From the NCBI GenBank assembly GCA_949825045.1, contig OX463832.1:17788552-17852551 (forward strand): a stretch of DNA of 64,000 nucleotides. The letters run 5' to 3'. The translations under genes were made by a program, and so were the position numbers. This document shows, piece after piece, positions 52,728 to 64,000 of the stretch; within the stretch, counting starts at the first letter, position 1, and each line of letters begins with the position of its first letter. Origin of the DNA: Argyresthia goedartella. Its lineage: Eukaryota; Arthropoda; Insecta; Lepidoptera; Argyresthiidae. Below the pieces are notes generated by a model. The model ran no database searches and was not told where the DNA came from. It saw only the letters and a list, made by a program, of their open reading frames with translations.

Positions 52728-53130
52728 TTGTGAGGTATGTCATGAATTATTTGTGCAACAAATTAATTTGATAAGTCACAGAATAACACATACTGGCGAG
52801 AAACCCTTTCAATTCGAGGTGTGTCATAAATCATTTTCATATAAAAGTAGTTTGATTACTGACATTCATCGATATAAATATGTACTAAGGATAGGCCTTC
52901 CCGTACTAAATTTCTTACCATTTTGAGGCTAAGAAAAATAGCGCCCCTGTCGGAATTCGTCGGAACCAAGACAGTATTCAAGTCTGTGCTCACATTAGAA
53001 CACATAATGGCGAGAAACCCTTTCAATGTGAGGTGTGTCTTAAATCATTTTCACAAAAAGTAATTTGACCACTCACATCAGCACACATACTGGCGAGAAA
53101 CGATTGTGAGTTATGCCATAAATCATCTTC
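52721..53130 (+). pseudogene. Decayed extra zinc fingers downstream of the stop
   Basis: In the next frame (52730-52926): NFNCEVCHELFVQQINLISH, THTGEKPFQFEVCHKSFSYK (first Cys replaced by Phe) and a stop. A further fragment at 52985-53125 repeats CACATTAGAACACATAATGG, GGCGAGAAACCCTTTCAATG and TGGCGAGAAACGATTGTGAG with frame breaks. These are remnants of at least three more units, so the array was once longer. Confidence 0.8.
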
Positions 53131-53630
53131 TATCTTCTACAAGGGGCTTGTAGTGCCTGCACCTGGCCCACTTGAGCGGGGCCTTTGTGCATGTCCCCTT
53201 CGCCTGGACATCTACTTCAGCCATCCCAACTCCTGCACCAGCTGGAGAAGGAGGCCTGGGTGTTCTAGGAGCTCGTGGGTGTTTGTTGTGTCTCCTAGGA
53301 TAGCCATCCTGAATTCTGTTGTGGATGGACATGCCAGTAGCATGTTCTCTACTGTTTCATCCACTTCCATGCACCCCCTGCACAGGGGGCTGTCCTTTGC
53401 ACCTGTAATTGTCAAGTGTTTGTTTAGTTAACAATGGCCTGTAATAAGGCTTGTTAGTATTTTTATTTTACTGCGTGGCAGTCTCATTAAGTAATTCGTA
53501 AATTTATGGTTATACTTGTCTATAAAAAGTTTTGTGTTTTTGCAGTCTTCTCTGCTAGACCATAGATACTTGTTCGGTCCCCTCCTTTTTATAATTTTTG
53601 TATTTGACATTTCTTCCTGCTTCAATATTT
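53130..53630 (-). pseudogene. LINE RNase H-end fragment
   Basis: Minus strand: LMRLPRSKIKILTSLITGHC, then SPLCRGCMEVDETVENMLLA and LVQELGWLK: the terminal RNase H/CCHC-like region of jockey/R1-group LINEs (R-x-KIR-LT-LITGHC...CRGC-E-EET--H-LL-CP). It has a stop between RNase H and the knuckle. The very end carries a G/P-rich tail. Confidence 0.75.
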
Positions 53631-54330
53631 CTAAAATTTAACTTTATGCTGATATGACAATTCTTTGCCCTATTCGAAATTCTGAAGACAGCGCACTTCT
53701 TCAAATGGATTTGAATAGATTTCAAAACTACTGTATTAAAAATAAAGAAATTAGATTTGAATTTGTCTAAGTCTTACGTCTGTGCTTTTACGCGGAAACC
53801 GCACCCAATTATTAGTTCTTATATTTTTATTAATTATTTAATAAATACGCGTCTCAAGTCTGGAACCCCAAATATAGCATTTACATTACACGCATGGAAA
53901 GCATTCAAAAACGGTTTCTTCGTTGTTTACAATACAGCGCAAAAAAATCCTACTAGACTACAGTTCTAGATGTAAAAAATATATTTTACTCCCACTGCAA
54001 GAGAGAAGAAATATAGCAGACTTAACATAGCATACCTCCTTAACGTAGCAAACGGAGCGGTTGACTGTCCGCAGCTACACGGACAGTTTGGGTTGCGCAC
54101 GCCCGATGCCTCACTTCGAAAACCTAATCTTTTACACATTGTGCGTAACAATTACGGGCAAAATACTTATTTCATAAGGGCATGCAGAAGGTACAATGTG
54201 CTTTCTAAAGACCTAGAAATCGACCTATTTAACACCTCTGCATTTAAGATAAAGCGACTTCTAAATGATCGCTATTTTTCTTCAATCCTTTTTTTTTTTG
54301 TTTATAGTTATTGTTATTTTATTTAACTTC
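53631..54330 (+). pseudogene. LINE ORF2 C-terminal relic
   Basis: YADMTILCPIRNSEDSALLQ (YADD-type core, here Ala-Asp-Met), then LDLNLSKSYVCAFTRKPHP, and further fragments to FHKGMQKVQCAF near 54200 in several frames. Old and decayed. Confidence 0.55.
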
Positions 54331-55398
54331 CATGCATTATGCACTCATTTACTTAGGTGAAGGAACTACCTACACTTATTTTAACTTGTTTGTTTTTTAT
54401 TTTTTGTTATGTAATAATTACCTACAAGTATCTACTCACTTCTGAACACATGCGCCACGACTGATTGGAGTATGTTACCGACAAATATTCCTTTGAAGTA
54501 CCGCCGCCACGTAGGGTAATAGCGCACACATCAAACTTTTTTCACTTGGAATTTATTGCAAATTACTAAGATATGTTACCTACCTAGTAATATACCATAT
54601 CACATGTTTCATCACAATTCTCGTGAAATTTTGTGAGCAGGTTCGATAATTAAATAGTATTTTTTTCGATTCCGTTTTTGGAAATTTTACATAATGGACG
54701 AGATATGAGCGGTTGAAACTTATAAAAAATAGCCCAGGTTGGATTTTTGGAGATTGTAAAAACGACAATGGCTATTAGATTTTAGTGAAATAATAATAGG
54801 TTAGATTTCAGATAGCAAAATGTAGCTTACAATGTTACTGGTGCGGCTTCTTTCATACTCCATGTACGTAACAAGTTGCATTCATAAGTTTGTATGTGGT
54901 ATTGAAAGAAAATGCAGTCGGAATATTTGTATTTATAATAATTTCAGTTGTTCATCCTATAAACTTCAAGAGGTCGGGGTGTGAGGCGGTGGAAAATAAT
55001 ATGAATGCAAATTTCCTGTATTATCGCTCGCGAGGTCTACAGCTCACAGAGCCACTAAAAATAAACAGTCCTCCGCTCTGAGAGTTGTCTCAGCTGTCAT
55101 ATCATGTCAAATCTGTCATTTACTCAGAGATGAGCGCAGTACCTTTATGAATACGGACCATTCCATTGGTAATAATGGATAATGAGGATCAAACCTGTCA
55201 AAGTAATGTTTGCAGCAATACCCTTAGTTTTGTTATAAAGCAAAGAGTATCGGTTACAAATGAATCGGAGTAAATAAATAAAGCAAGTTTAAGCAAATAG
55301 TTTCGTTAATCAGAGAAATGGTGATGATCCAACGTTTTCTGAGCTCTTCCTTCAACATATCTAAAACATCCTCATAGAAACCTAAATAAAAGGGTTCA
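54331..55398. other. Spacer with one dispersed repeat
   Basis: 54883-55075 is the second copy of the repeat split at 25.3-26.75 kb. The rest is AT-rich without coding features. Confidence 0.5.
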
Positions 55399-56939
55399 GG
55401 AGGCCTACCATGACCTTATAAGAATCTGCTCTTAATCCAGGCAGTTCAGTTAAAGTACTTAAACTGAACGACTTAATTTCGTACCATGACCTCATAAAAG
55501 GTGAACGAGTTCTGAGCTGCTTATTTGATAAGGTGAATAGTTTATTGTCTCTGGCTAGTTAACTTACATCTATGTAAGAACGAGAAGGGAATATACAGGA
55601 TTCCATAAGAAAGAACTACTCATCGCATTGTCTGGAGGACCGTTCCTAGCCAACGTTTATTGTTTATAATATAAGATACCTTATAATAAAAAAATTAAAG
55701 CTTATTACTATTTAATGCAATTTGTGATAAAACTTAACAACTTATGCTTTGTTTTTTATTGATCGTTCAAATTATATTGAGCATTTTGAACGCAACTCAT
55801 AACTGTCAAGTGGTTCATGTGTTTGTTTACAATATTTAACGATTTATTTTAGGAGGTACTTTTGTGTGTTGATTTAATTACATATTATTAAGTAATATAC
55901 ATTCTTTCTCAGTCGCTACGCTACAAACAACAAGGCATACTCATTTAACAAACATAGCATTGGCCTCGCTGGATGGCGGGTCGAAACTGTAAAATAATAT
56001 TTTAGATATAATTTCTAATTAAAATCTGACTCCGTGTAATTTTAAAATATGTCGTATGCTTAACATATAATTATTGATACTCCTTTTTATGTAAGCTTTT
56101 CATAATTACATAGGTGTATTAAAGTTATATTTTCTTGCAGTAATTTGGTTGAATTGCCTATACGGCGACGCCCCCATCGTGTGTCATACGACCACTTGGG
56201 GTTCTATGTGTTTTTATTAAATTCACACAGACATAGTCTTGGGCTATAATAAGTCCACTCAGCCATCTGTACCCTAAGAATGTGGCAGAGAGTTGCCCAG
56301 CAATGTAACTCGATGGGTGAAGGTGCATTCAAAGATAGTAAAGGATGGTCATCGGTTATTAATCTAACTAATAATATAGACTCGAATGTTTGTGGTTGAG
56401 AGGATGGATGTTTGTTACAGTTTTGCGTGAACTGCCTGATGGAATCAATTGAAATAGGCCATCTTCTCTGATGGGCGTATATCCGAAGCACTGGCACAGT
56501 TTATAGAGTCTCCTTTGTCTGTGCGAGATTCAGTATGTACTCATTAGTTTTGTTGATCATATTTGGTTTATTTCATCTAGTGTTTCACTTGTACAAAAGT
56601 GCATTATTTTTACCTACTTACTTTATTTGAGTTTGGAGTTTAAAATCAAAATAATTACATACATAAGTATACTCAATAGTTAAGTCAAAGTTAGATTTTC
56701 TATTAAAAATTACATGTATGATGATGTCTTTAAAAAGTGACAAAAAAAAAACAGTGCTACAGTATAATATTATAGTATCTGTGGTGCTTCTAAATTATGA
56801 CTGTCTAAATATGTATGTATAGATTACATTTTCATACATGCATATTTATCTTATTACATAAAATCTTTATAAAAACATTATTGTACAAAAACAGTAAACT
56901 ATTGAGTTACAAAAACATTGTAACTTAAAAAGCAACAAA

Positions 56940-58900
56940 AACTATGCTACACAATTTTAACATAAAACTTAAATGAAGACTGTTTGATGCTTGCAATAAC
57001 TGTGTAATAACATTTCTAGTTTTGACATGGCAATTAGTGTAGTAGGCTTCAGGTGTGCCTTCTGTTGCATCCAATAAAGCAGTCATCATATAACCAGATA
57101 ACCAGAGTCACCTGCAAGTAAAAATATTATATTAGACACCTATTACTAATGTAATTAAAACTATTATACTTTATTAATCATCATAGCAGCCTATAACAGC
57201 TCACTGCTGGCTTTCTGACTGAGTGCGCCACATACCTCCTCTTTAAAACTTACTTTATTAAATTGATAAAATATTTATTTGAATAGTGAATGTTTTATTA
57301 TTAATTTTGTTGTTAGTTGTTAGTTAGTTAGCTAAACATCATCATCAATCGGCACACATTCTTTACCACTCCCTCTACTCCGGTCCTGAGCCTCCCGCAT
57401 CCACTGCCTTACAGTTATACATACTGTAGTTCTTAGTGTTACTTGACAACACAAATAAGAATGTTACTTGTCTGCATCTCGTAACCTACTGCTAGTACTA
57501 GTGCGGGAGGGAGGGGCATTCTTATTAGGTTTGTATGATTGTAAGAAATGGCATTTTTTAACTTAATAAACTATTATTATAATAATTCAGAAATAAGTAG
57601 CATACTTATTTGTAAATTTCTGTTTGTTTACTAAATAAAATAATTCTGATTAATATGGATTCCAGTTTTATTTTGATAGTTGGTGTACTGTAGGCAGGTA
57701 TCCCAACAAAATAATCCATTCTTAGAAATACATTTATTACAGCTTACCTAAAAGCCTTAATTATTACTGAGGCCTTCGAAATAGTCTTGAAGTTGATGGA
57801 CTGATCATCTAAATGAGTCATGTGTGGATCCACCATAACTGGCATCAACATAAAATTACATAAACATTAACATTTATGTATAGGCACTTACATTGCTTGG
57901 CCCCAAACTGTTGTGTTGTGGGAACCAGCAACAGCGACATTACACACACATAAACATCCAAGACCTTTTTCCAATTTTTTATTTATTTTTCCCCAGCCGG
58001 GGATCGAACCCGGGACCTCTCGCGTGGTAGGCAGAGTCATAATAACCGCAGCGGCACAGAGGTCATAATAATTATCATTGATTAGTCTTACCAATTGAAC
58101 ATTTAGAGAATTATAGCCCTTCCGACAGATATACCTCTCCTCTCCTTTTGGGCTTACAATAGCTACCTGTGTCCCATCAATGCAGCCAATAACATCACTC
58201 CAAATTTTTCATTACACCTGAAATTAAAAAAGTGTTAATTATAAATAACCTTTTCAAGTTAGCGACTGTTTAGAACCGGTGTCGACAGCTACATAATTAA
58301 AGCTTTGGTATCAATTAAAAATTCACCTTATTATATTCATAGGTACAACATTCTTCTACACTTTGTGTGCATTCTTTATAGGTATTTCCCATTTCTATTG
58401 AGTTCATTGCTGCAGTGACCTATACCCAGTACTGCTGATATGGTTTGTTGCGCAATAGATAAGCCACGGATCTTACCTGTTGGCATTTGATATGTTTTAT
58501 AGCCATAAAATGATAAAGCTGTAAGACCCTGCAACAGAAAAGAGTAGGTATATAGATGTACACTGTCTAGATCCTTGACTAGAAATTACCTAAGTCTCTT
58601 GACAATAAAACTAATGTATTTCCATAAACTCTTACTTTTGTTTCTATGGTGGAATCCGACGATTTACTTGGCTGTGGTTTACCACTTGTCGCCAGTTCCT
58701 TGCACTAACTTTGAGCCAAGTCGGGAGTAAGCCGATATTGTTCGACGAATTTGTCGTCAGTTAAATGAAAGGGATCATACATTTCCCTTGTAAGGCGGTG
58801 GCGATTTCTTTTTAAATTGTCATTCAAGTTATTGTCCGTTTCAAAAAATTCAAACAATACCTGTTCACTCACTTGCCATTATTATAAATTAAATAACTCA
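56940..58900 (-). pseudogene. PIF/Harbinger transposase relic
   Basis: Minus strand: NDNLKRNRHRLTREMYDPFH, LTDDKFVEQYRLTPDLAQ (N-terminal HTH-like), LTALSFYGYKTYQMPTGKIR, GLSIAQQTISAVLG, VIGCIDGTQVAIVSPKGEE (first Asp), YICRKGYNSLNV, then the SINE, and at 57120-56950 GDSGYL (second Asp) with, one frame over, YMMTALLDATEGTPEAYY and HVKTRNVITQLL (H-x-x-x-R-N-V-I end). Several stops and frameshifts; the third acid region is short. Confidence 0.85.
57868..58066 (-). mobile_element. tRNA-derived SINE, type A copy 3, in the Harbinger transposase
   Basis: Minus strand: ATGACCTCTGTGCCGCTGCG head, B box GGGTTCGATCCCC, 3' domain GGTTCCCACAACACAACAGT and GGGGCCAAGCAATGTAAGTG. It interrupts the transposase straight after YNSLNVQ. 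Confidence 0.88.
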
Positions 58901-59215
58901 AAAGCACTTGAACAATCGCAAAGCGTCTACTAAACTATCAACAACAAGACAACAATTCACATAAAGTTAATCTCAGAGCAACTTTTTAAGCATTGCTTAC
59001 TTTGACAGTTGAGCGTTTCAGTAATCGCCGAGCGCTTGTCAAAAGGCACGTCATGGTACGATTTTAGGAGGAAAAAAAAAGTGAACTGCATGAAAACGCT
59101 AGACGTAATAAGGGCTTAAACTGCCTTGCTTTTTAGAGGTCATGGTACGAATTAGCAATGCAGTTCAGTTTAAGGCCTTAAACTGAATAGATTTAAGAGG
59201 TCATAGTAGGCCTCC

Positions 59216-59769
59216 AGGTACTACAATTTCTCGAATCCACGAAAGCATGAATGACTTTGTTGAGATTGTGACATGACGCTTGTTACAAACAGAACACAAT
59301 TATGCTAGAAACAAACAGTGGTGCCCTCTACCAAAAAGTTTTGTATGTATCTTTAATATCTTGTGGCCCTTGGCGATACGCATCTTTTGACACCCTAAAC
59401 ATTCACGTAGCTCTAAAACTCACAACAACAAGGCGAATTCGCACTCTCAGTGAAAATTATTTATTATGATGTGTATATAAAGCTGTGTATGTAACTGATC
59501 ATAACTAGGCATTAAAACACTCGTATAATGTTGTTATTTAAACCCACACTCGAATTTTGATGCCCTTTATTATGTATCAGTCCTATAATCTATTATAAGT
59601 TAATTTTAATTTATACATAGCTACCTACATAAGCGAAAGAGAGTAGTCACCACGACACAGGGAATCCTAGCGTGGGGTCTAGATATTCCATAAAAATAAA
59701 AGTTGTTATGTTATTTCACAAGCAACGTTTTGACAGTGCAAGCGACCTCAAACTCAAACTCAACTCAAA
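59216..59769. other. Spacer with a SINE tail fragment
   Basis: 59645-59695 (CGACACAGGGAATCCTAGCG, TGGGGTCTAGA) is another copy of the shared SINE 3' domain. Nothing else recognised. Confidence 0.55.
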
Positions 59770-60002
59770 AGTACTTTATTACTGTAGATATTTACATATT
59801 CTTAGCAAACGTCATTTTTTGCCTCTTCTCTACATTGGACCACTGTGGGAGAAGAAGGGCGTAGAAACTCCCACAGATTGATTTTTAGATCTCTTTTAAA
59901 AATAGGTTGTGCTTAACTAATACAATTATGATTTATTTTTATTTAATAAGCTGGAATAAATAATTACAAAATTATTAACAGCAAGGTCTGTGTTGAGCCA
60001 GA

Positions 60003-61140
60003 TTAACCCCATACAGTCCTGTCATTTAAGTAATCTTGAACATTGTAATATCCCTTTTTCGACAAAGTCGCTTTAACATGCTTTTTAAATTGCTCAAATG
60101 GCAATTTCAAAATCTCCAGAGGTATCTTATTGTAGTAGAGAATGCACTGACCCTTGAAAGAATTGCTAACCTTCGCGAGTCTAAAACGGGGCGCACATAG
60201 TCTGTGATTATTTCTTAGGTAAACATTACAGCTATCGCTAAGTTTGGAAAATGTTGTAAGGTTCTTGCGTACATACATTATATTTTCGAAAATAAATTGA
60301 CTAGCTACTGTTAGTATGTCAATTTTTTTAAAAAGCTCTCTTAAGGAGTCTGTTCGTTTTAAATTATAAATTGCTCGAATAGCTCTTTTCTGTAAAATAA
60401 AAATAGTTTGAATATCCGCTGCTTTCCCCCACAACAAGATACCATAGGACATCACACTATGAAAGTAACTAAAATATACTAGCCTAGATGTAGCCACATC
60501 CGTGCTTTGTCTGATGTTCCTAACAGCGTAAGCCGCAGAACTTAATTTACCAGCCAATTTATCTATGTGGGGTCCCCACTGCAATTTGCTATCAATGGTT
60601 ATTCCAAGAAACTTCGTATCATTTACTAATTCTAACGTGCTGTTGTCTAACACTAAACTGGTCTCAACTTGCCTGACATTTGGAAGTGAGAATTTGATAC
60701 ACTTGGTTTTACCAGCGTTTAACAATAAATTATTAACTGTGAACCAATTCAAGGTTAAAGACAATACACCATTAACATCATCAAATTCTCCTTTTTGTCT
60801 TTCAATTTTGAAGACCAGTGAAGTATCATCAGCAAACAACACTATGTCAGTTAATTTCTCCACCATGAAAGGCAGATCATTAATATATACCAGGAATAAG
60901 AAAGGGCCTAATATGGAGCCTTGTGGAACGCCCATTTTAACACCCGATCCATCAGATTTTACGCCGTTAACTTCTGCCTTTTGAATTCTATTGCTTAGGT
61001 ATGATCCTAGTAGATCCAACGCTTTATTTCTAACTCCGTAATGATTTAATTTAATTAATAGCGTATTATGATCAACACAATCAAACGCCTTCGACAGGTC
61101 GCAAAAAACTCCGATAGCATCCTGTGCGGCCTCCCATGCA
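60003..61140 (-). CDS. LINE reverse transcriptase (palm to C-terminus), open
   Basis: From about 61140: DAIGVFCDLSKAFDCVDHNT (catalytic Asp in FCDLSKAF), LDLLGSYLSNRIQKAEV, GVPQGSILGPFLFLVYINDL, VLFADDTSLVF (FADD, about 60823-60834), NDTKFLGITIDSKLQWGPHI, LVYFSYFHSVMSYGILLWG, FILQKRAIRAIYNL and the end LPFEQFKKHVKATLSKKGYY-NVQDYLND. The 338-residue stretch from 61019 is uninterrupted. No RNase H. The longest intact RT frame in the window. Confidence 0.85.
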
Positions 61141-62022
61141 GAATAAATATGAGATATAAGGGATCAGGGAGATATAAGATATAAGGCATCCGTAGTCGAT
61201 TTACCCCTAGTGAAACCGTATTGTTTGGCATGGTGTTGTTTTGTACGGTTGAAGTGTGAGAGCATTTGATTGAGTATAATCTTTTCAAATATTTTACTTA
61301 GTGTTGGAAGAACAGATATTGGTCTGAAATTTGAAGGATCACCCTTATCTCCCGACTTGAACAGAGGTATCAGTTTACTGTGTTTCATGAGGTCTGGGAA
61401 AGCCCCATCGTCAACACATTTATTGAATATATAAGCTAAGTGTGGGGCTATAACTAGAATTACTGAACCAATGACTTTGACTGATATACCCCACAGGTCT
61501 TCCGTATTTTTTTTAGTTAAGTAATTTAAACGTTTTGACAATGTCCTGGGGATATACATGATGAAATTTTATATATACATTACTGGCGCTAGTGTTATTT
61601 TTTAATAAAGTCTCTGCTTCATATGGAGATGAATTTAGACGGTCTGTTGTGAGTAAGGGTACATTGGTGAAGAATGTTTCAAAAGCTCGAGCAACATCAG
61701 CGCTGGATTTAACAACATCATCACCTATCTTTAGGCAGAAATCATTGTCCCTTGGTATAACTTTGCCAGTTTCGCGGTTTATTATTTGCCAAACTGTTTT
61801 CATTCTATTATTTGAATTTTGAATTTTTCTATTAATGTGTAAAGTTTTTGCAGTTCTACAAACCAACTTGAAAGTTTTGGAATATTTTTTAACATATTTA
61901 GTCATGAAATTTTCGATCAAAGTTATAGGTTTTTTGTTCATAAAGGTCATATAAGATAACTCTACTTTTACGAATTCCAAACGTTGCCCAGTCATTAAAT
62001 TTAGATTTACCGTTGTAGTCAC
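61055..62022 (-). pseudogene. LINE ORF2, fingers of the RT and linker
   Basis: TVWQIINRETGKVIPRDNDF, SADVARAFETFFTNVPLLTT, YPQDIVKTFKLLN (frame ends 61513), then SVILVIAPHLAYIFNKCVDD, FPDLMKHSKLIPLFKSGDKG, NFRPISVLPTLSKIFEKIIL and QYGFTRGKSTTDALYLI. Two small frame breaks (about 61560 and 61160). Confidence 0.85.
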
Positions 62023-62806
62023 TGACTTTCTTTAATTTAAAAACTTTATTGAATTCTGTCTGAATAATGCTGAAGAAGTCTGAGTAGATTTTGTTTGGGT
62101 TCTGTTCATCAAAATCCGGTACTGGCAAATTTATATCTAACTTTTTCATATACGTCTCTAGTCTATGGGATGTAATAGGCCTATAAAATGATGGATCAGT
62201 CCTATTTTTACTGGCAATTGGGAATGAAACTGTTTGACCACTGTGATCGGAGGGCAAGCAGTCAATTACATTTTTACTTGTGAATGCACAGTCACAAAAT
62301 ACGTTATCTAAGCAAGTTTGGCTGGTAAGTGTAATTCTAGTCGGCTCTAGAAATATATGACATAAATTAAATGATTTGAACAGAGTTATTAATCGTTGTT
62401 TCAATGTTGCATCTACAAGCAAATCTACATTAAAATCGCCACAAATAATTAACTTTTTTCTGTTATTACAAAGTATAATGAGGGCATCCTCCATAATTTT
62501 CTCGAACATTTCAAAATTGCCATGGCCCTTTTCATCTCTCGGAGGTCTGTAGACACAAACAATAATATGGCTATCCAACTCAACACAGGATACCTCTATT
62601 TGTCTTTCTACAGTAAGTGCAAGAATATCTTTCCGTTGTTTCACCTTAATATTATTTTTTACTAAGATTAAAGAACCACCTCTATCGGCAGTCTTTCTAT
62701 TGTAACAACTGACAATTTTGTAATTATTTATGTTAAAAGACATCATATTTTCCTTTAACCAGTTTTCTGTAATACAAATAAGGTACTTGCGGTAAATAAG
62801 GGCCAC
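61898..62806 (-). pseudogene. LINE ORF2, endonuclease (N-terminus missing)
   Basis: YLICITENWLKENMMSFN (catalytic Glu in ITE), ADRGGSLILVKNNI, VCVYRPPRDEKGHGNFEMFE, KLIICGDFNVDLL (Asp, Asn), TCLDNVFCD and LPSDHSGQTVSFP (Ser-Asp-His). The first metal-binding Asn strand lies upstream of the truncation at about 62815. One frame break at about 61960. Confidence 0.85.
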
Positions 62807-62815
62807 GTTAATTAA

Positions 62816-63756
62816 AATTTAAATATTTTAAATATTATTGGAATATCAATAAAAAACAGGTTATTTTTAAAAAAAATACTTTATTATCAGTCAGAAAAAA
62901 AACAGTTGTCAAGAACTTATTGGAAACTTTTAAAGAAAATAAAGTTTTTAAAAACCTTCTCTGCGGCCCTTGTTAAAATAAGGTAGCTTAATAAGGACCA
63001 CATCTTAATTTGTTTTTTTTTGCAATAATCATCAGGAACATAAGGTTTTCTAGTTCTGTTTAGCTTTAATAAATGTTTAAACCTTGAATCAAGCTTCCAA
63101 TAAACCATAACTATTAAAAAAAAATGTAATGGGCCTAAATAAACTAAGGTAACAAAAAGTTTGTAAAAATGTCCTTATTGCGTTAAGATCGAAAACATTT
63201 TTATATTTATGAAAAACAACTCTAGTAACACTATATAATTCTGAATAAAAAACAAAGAAATACAATATTTTTATTTTTTTAAAGTAATCAGTGGCCCTTA
63301 TTGAAAGTATGTATTTCTCAAATCTAATATCACTTAAGAAACTTATTGAAAAATAGGAACAAGTAGGAAAAATTAAGATAGTAGATTACTCGTTATAGAA
63401 TAGTTAACAATTATGGCACTACAAAATAATAAGAAGCGTTTGCTACTAATTATTTAAACTACGTAATAAAAACAAAATACAATTTTTTTATGAGATTAGA
63501 AAACTACTCAAACATAAACGACATAGTTTCATGAGATCAAAATCAGTTTCAATTTTAAACCAACATTAAAATAACGAACAAAATGTTTCAACTTACTGTA
63601 CCTACCTATCTATATAAAAAATCAATGAACTTTTAAAAGAAAACAAGAGTATTTTAAGTAAAAAACATAAAAATGAGATTAGGAAAATCTTAATCTGCTA
63701 ATTATACCGACGAGATAGTTTCATGAGATCTAAAGTTTAAATTTGTTATTGGCCAT
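62816..63756. other. AT-rich DNA with recurring GGCCCTTATT words
   Basis: No coding frame recognised. The word GGCCCTTAT or GGCCCTTGT (or its complement) occurs near 62792, 62967 and 63293, with related GTCCTTAT words near 62993 and 63171. It is probably the interior of the element that encodes the PHD-like protein at the right edge. Confidence 0.4.
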
Positions 63757-64000
63757 CTAACCGCACATTGGGCATTCAAAATCAAGATCTTCTTTTGTTA
63801 AGCCCAAACATTGTTCGTGGAACCATCTTTGGCAATCTGGGCATTGTCGCATATCTTCAAAACTTTCTGTGTTACATGCATAGCAGTACCATTTATCATC
63901 ACTAACAGCGCTGTTGTTCTCTTTTTCTTTACTTTTTATCGTCTTAGCACGAGACTTCTTTGTTTGGATTGTCTGTTCTTTCTTCTTGCTTTTCCTGCTT
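63757..64000 (-). CDS. C-terminus of a protein with a PHD-like zinc finger (partial)
   Basis: Enters from the right edge: a lysine-rich stretch (SRKSKKKEQTIQTKKSRAKT), an acidic/Ser patch, then WYCYACNTESFEDMRQCPDC and QRWFHEQCLGLTKEDLDFEC-PMCG before TAG. The spacing C-x2-C, C-x2-C, H-x2-C, C-x2-C is that of a PHD finger. A basic tail with a terminal PHD finger is frequent in lepidopteran pogo/Tigger-type transposases, so a TE origin is likely, though a host chromatin reader is not excluded. Confidence 0.65.
   Translation of the reverse strand, partial: SRKSKKKEQTIQTKKSRAKTIKSKEKENNSAVSDDKWYCYACNTESFEDMRQCPDCQRWFHEQCLGLTKEDLDFECPMCG

Larger units (their letters stand above)
55399..59215. 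mobile_element. PIF/Harbinger DNA transposon, decayed
   Basis: Inverted ends GGAGGCCTACCATGACC (55399 on) and, read inward from 59215, GGAGGCCTACTATGACC. Subterminal copies of TACCATGACCTC with TAAA occur at about 55485 and, inverted, near 59140 and 59050, probably transposase binding sites. A Harbinger transposase relic runs on the minus strand (58900 to 56940), and a SINE is inserted at 57868-58066. A 3-bp target duplication could not be confirmed. Confidence 0.8.
59770..62815 (-). mobile_element. Well preserved 5'-truncated LINE (jockey/CR1-like)
   Basis: On the minus strand it begins inside the endonuclease at about 62815 and keeps the whole RT and C-terminal domain, followed by a 3' UTR and a TTTGAG-type short-repeat tail near 59760. 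ORF2 is in four overlapping frames separated by only about three small indels. The same 3' end is inserted at 48040-48400. Confidence 0.88.

Noticed and set aside
59040..59060. Extra Harbinger end giving a shorter inner element
   Set aside because: The TACCATGACGTG-like word fits one of several subterminal copies and lacks the GGAGGCC terminus.

Overview
This window is eukaryotic nuclear DNA from an insect, most likely a moth or butterfly. It is AT-rich and carries one recognisable host gene, a ZAD-type C2H2 zinc-finger gene (a gene class expanded in insects), embedded in a dense mosaic of transposable elements (TEs). The mix is typical of Lepidoptera as I know it: ISL2EU and PIF/Harbinger elements, hAT, P-like, mariner-like, Helentron, Copia, CR1/jockey-like and RTE LINEs, and tRNA-derived SINEs. 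The organism call is inference from repeat content and gene family; no marker gene fixes the species.

Layout. 1-2.9 kb: LINE ORF1, Copia gag and LINE RT fragments. 3-5.8 kb: a decayed PIF/Harbinger element with a Myb/SANT-like exon (+) facing a transposase exon (-). 6.1-11.3 kb: an ISL2EU-type DNA transposon with two convergent genes, a THAP plus DDE transposase (broken by a frameshift in a coding repeat) and an apparently intact SAP-SWIM-YqaJ nuclease gene. They lie between about 220-bp inverted repeats that reach the nuclease start codon. 11.6-14.6 kb: the 5' half of a LINE whose ORF1 has an SGNH-like domain. 15.25-20.55 kb: a hAT element with a perfect 8-bp target duplication, containing a second nested element; 20.57-21.19 kb: a second hAT-type element beside it, also with a perfect 8-bp duplication. 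22-24.2 kb: a P-element/THAP9-like transposase relic on the minus strand with two snap-back palindromes.

24.7-52.7 kb (and relics to 53.1 kb): the ZAD zinc-finger gene. Two short exons (24.7 and 27.0 kb) encode the two halves of the ZAD domain, and a large exon at 51.4-52.7 kb encodes an acidic linker and at least eight near-identical C2H2 fingers. The proposed 24.2-kb second intron holds a Helentron broken by a LINE (28.2-35.9 kb), a nearly complete LINE with a mariner-like insertion (37-42.9 kb) and a Copia element with both LTRs and a 5-bp target duplication (43.28-48.64 kb).

53.1-64 kb: LINE fragments, a PIF/Harbinger element with inverted ends (55.4-59.2 kb) interrupted by a SINE, a well preserved 5'-truncated LINE (59.8-62.8 kb), and at the right edge the C-terminal PHD-like zinc domain of a protein that runs off the window.

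Two SINE types with different tRNA-derived heads share one 3' domain and occur at seven loci. Most TE genes are pseudogenes. The intact long reading frames are the SAP-SWIM-YqaJ protein, the zinc-finger exon and the RT segment of the 60-kb LINE.
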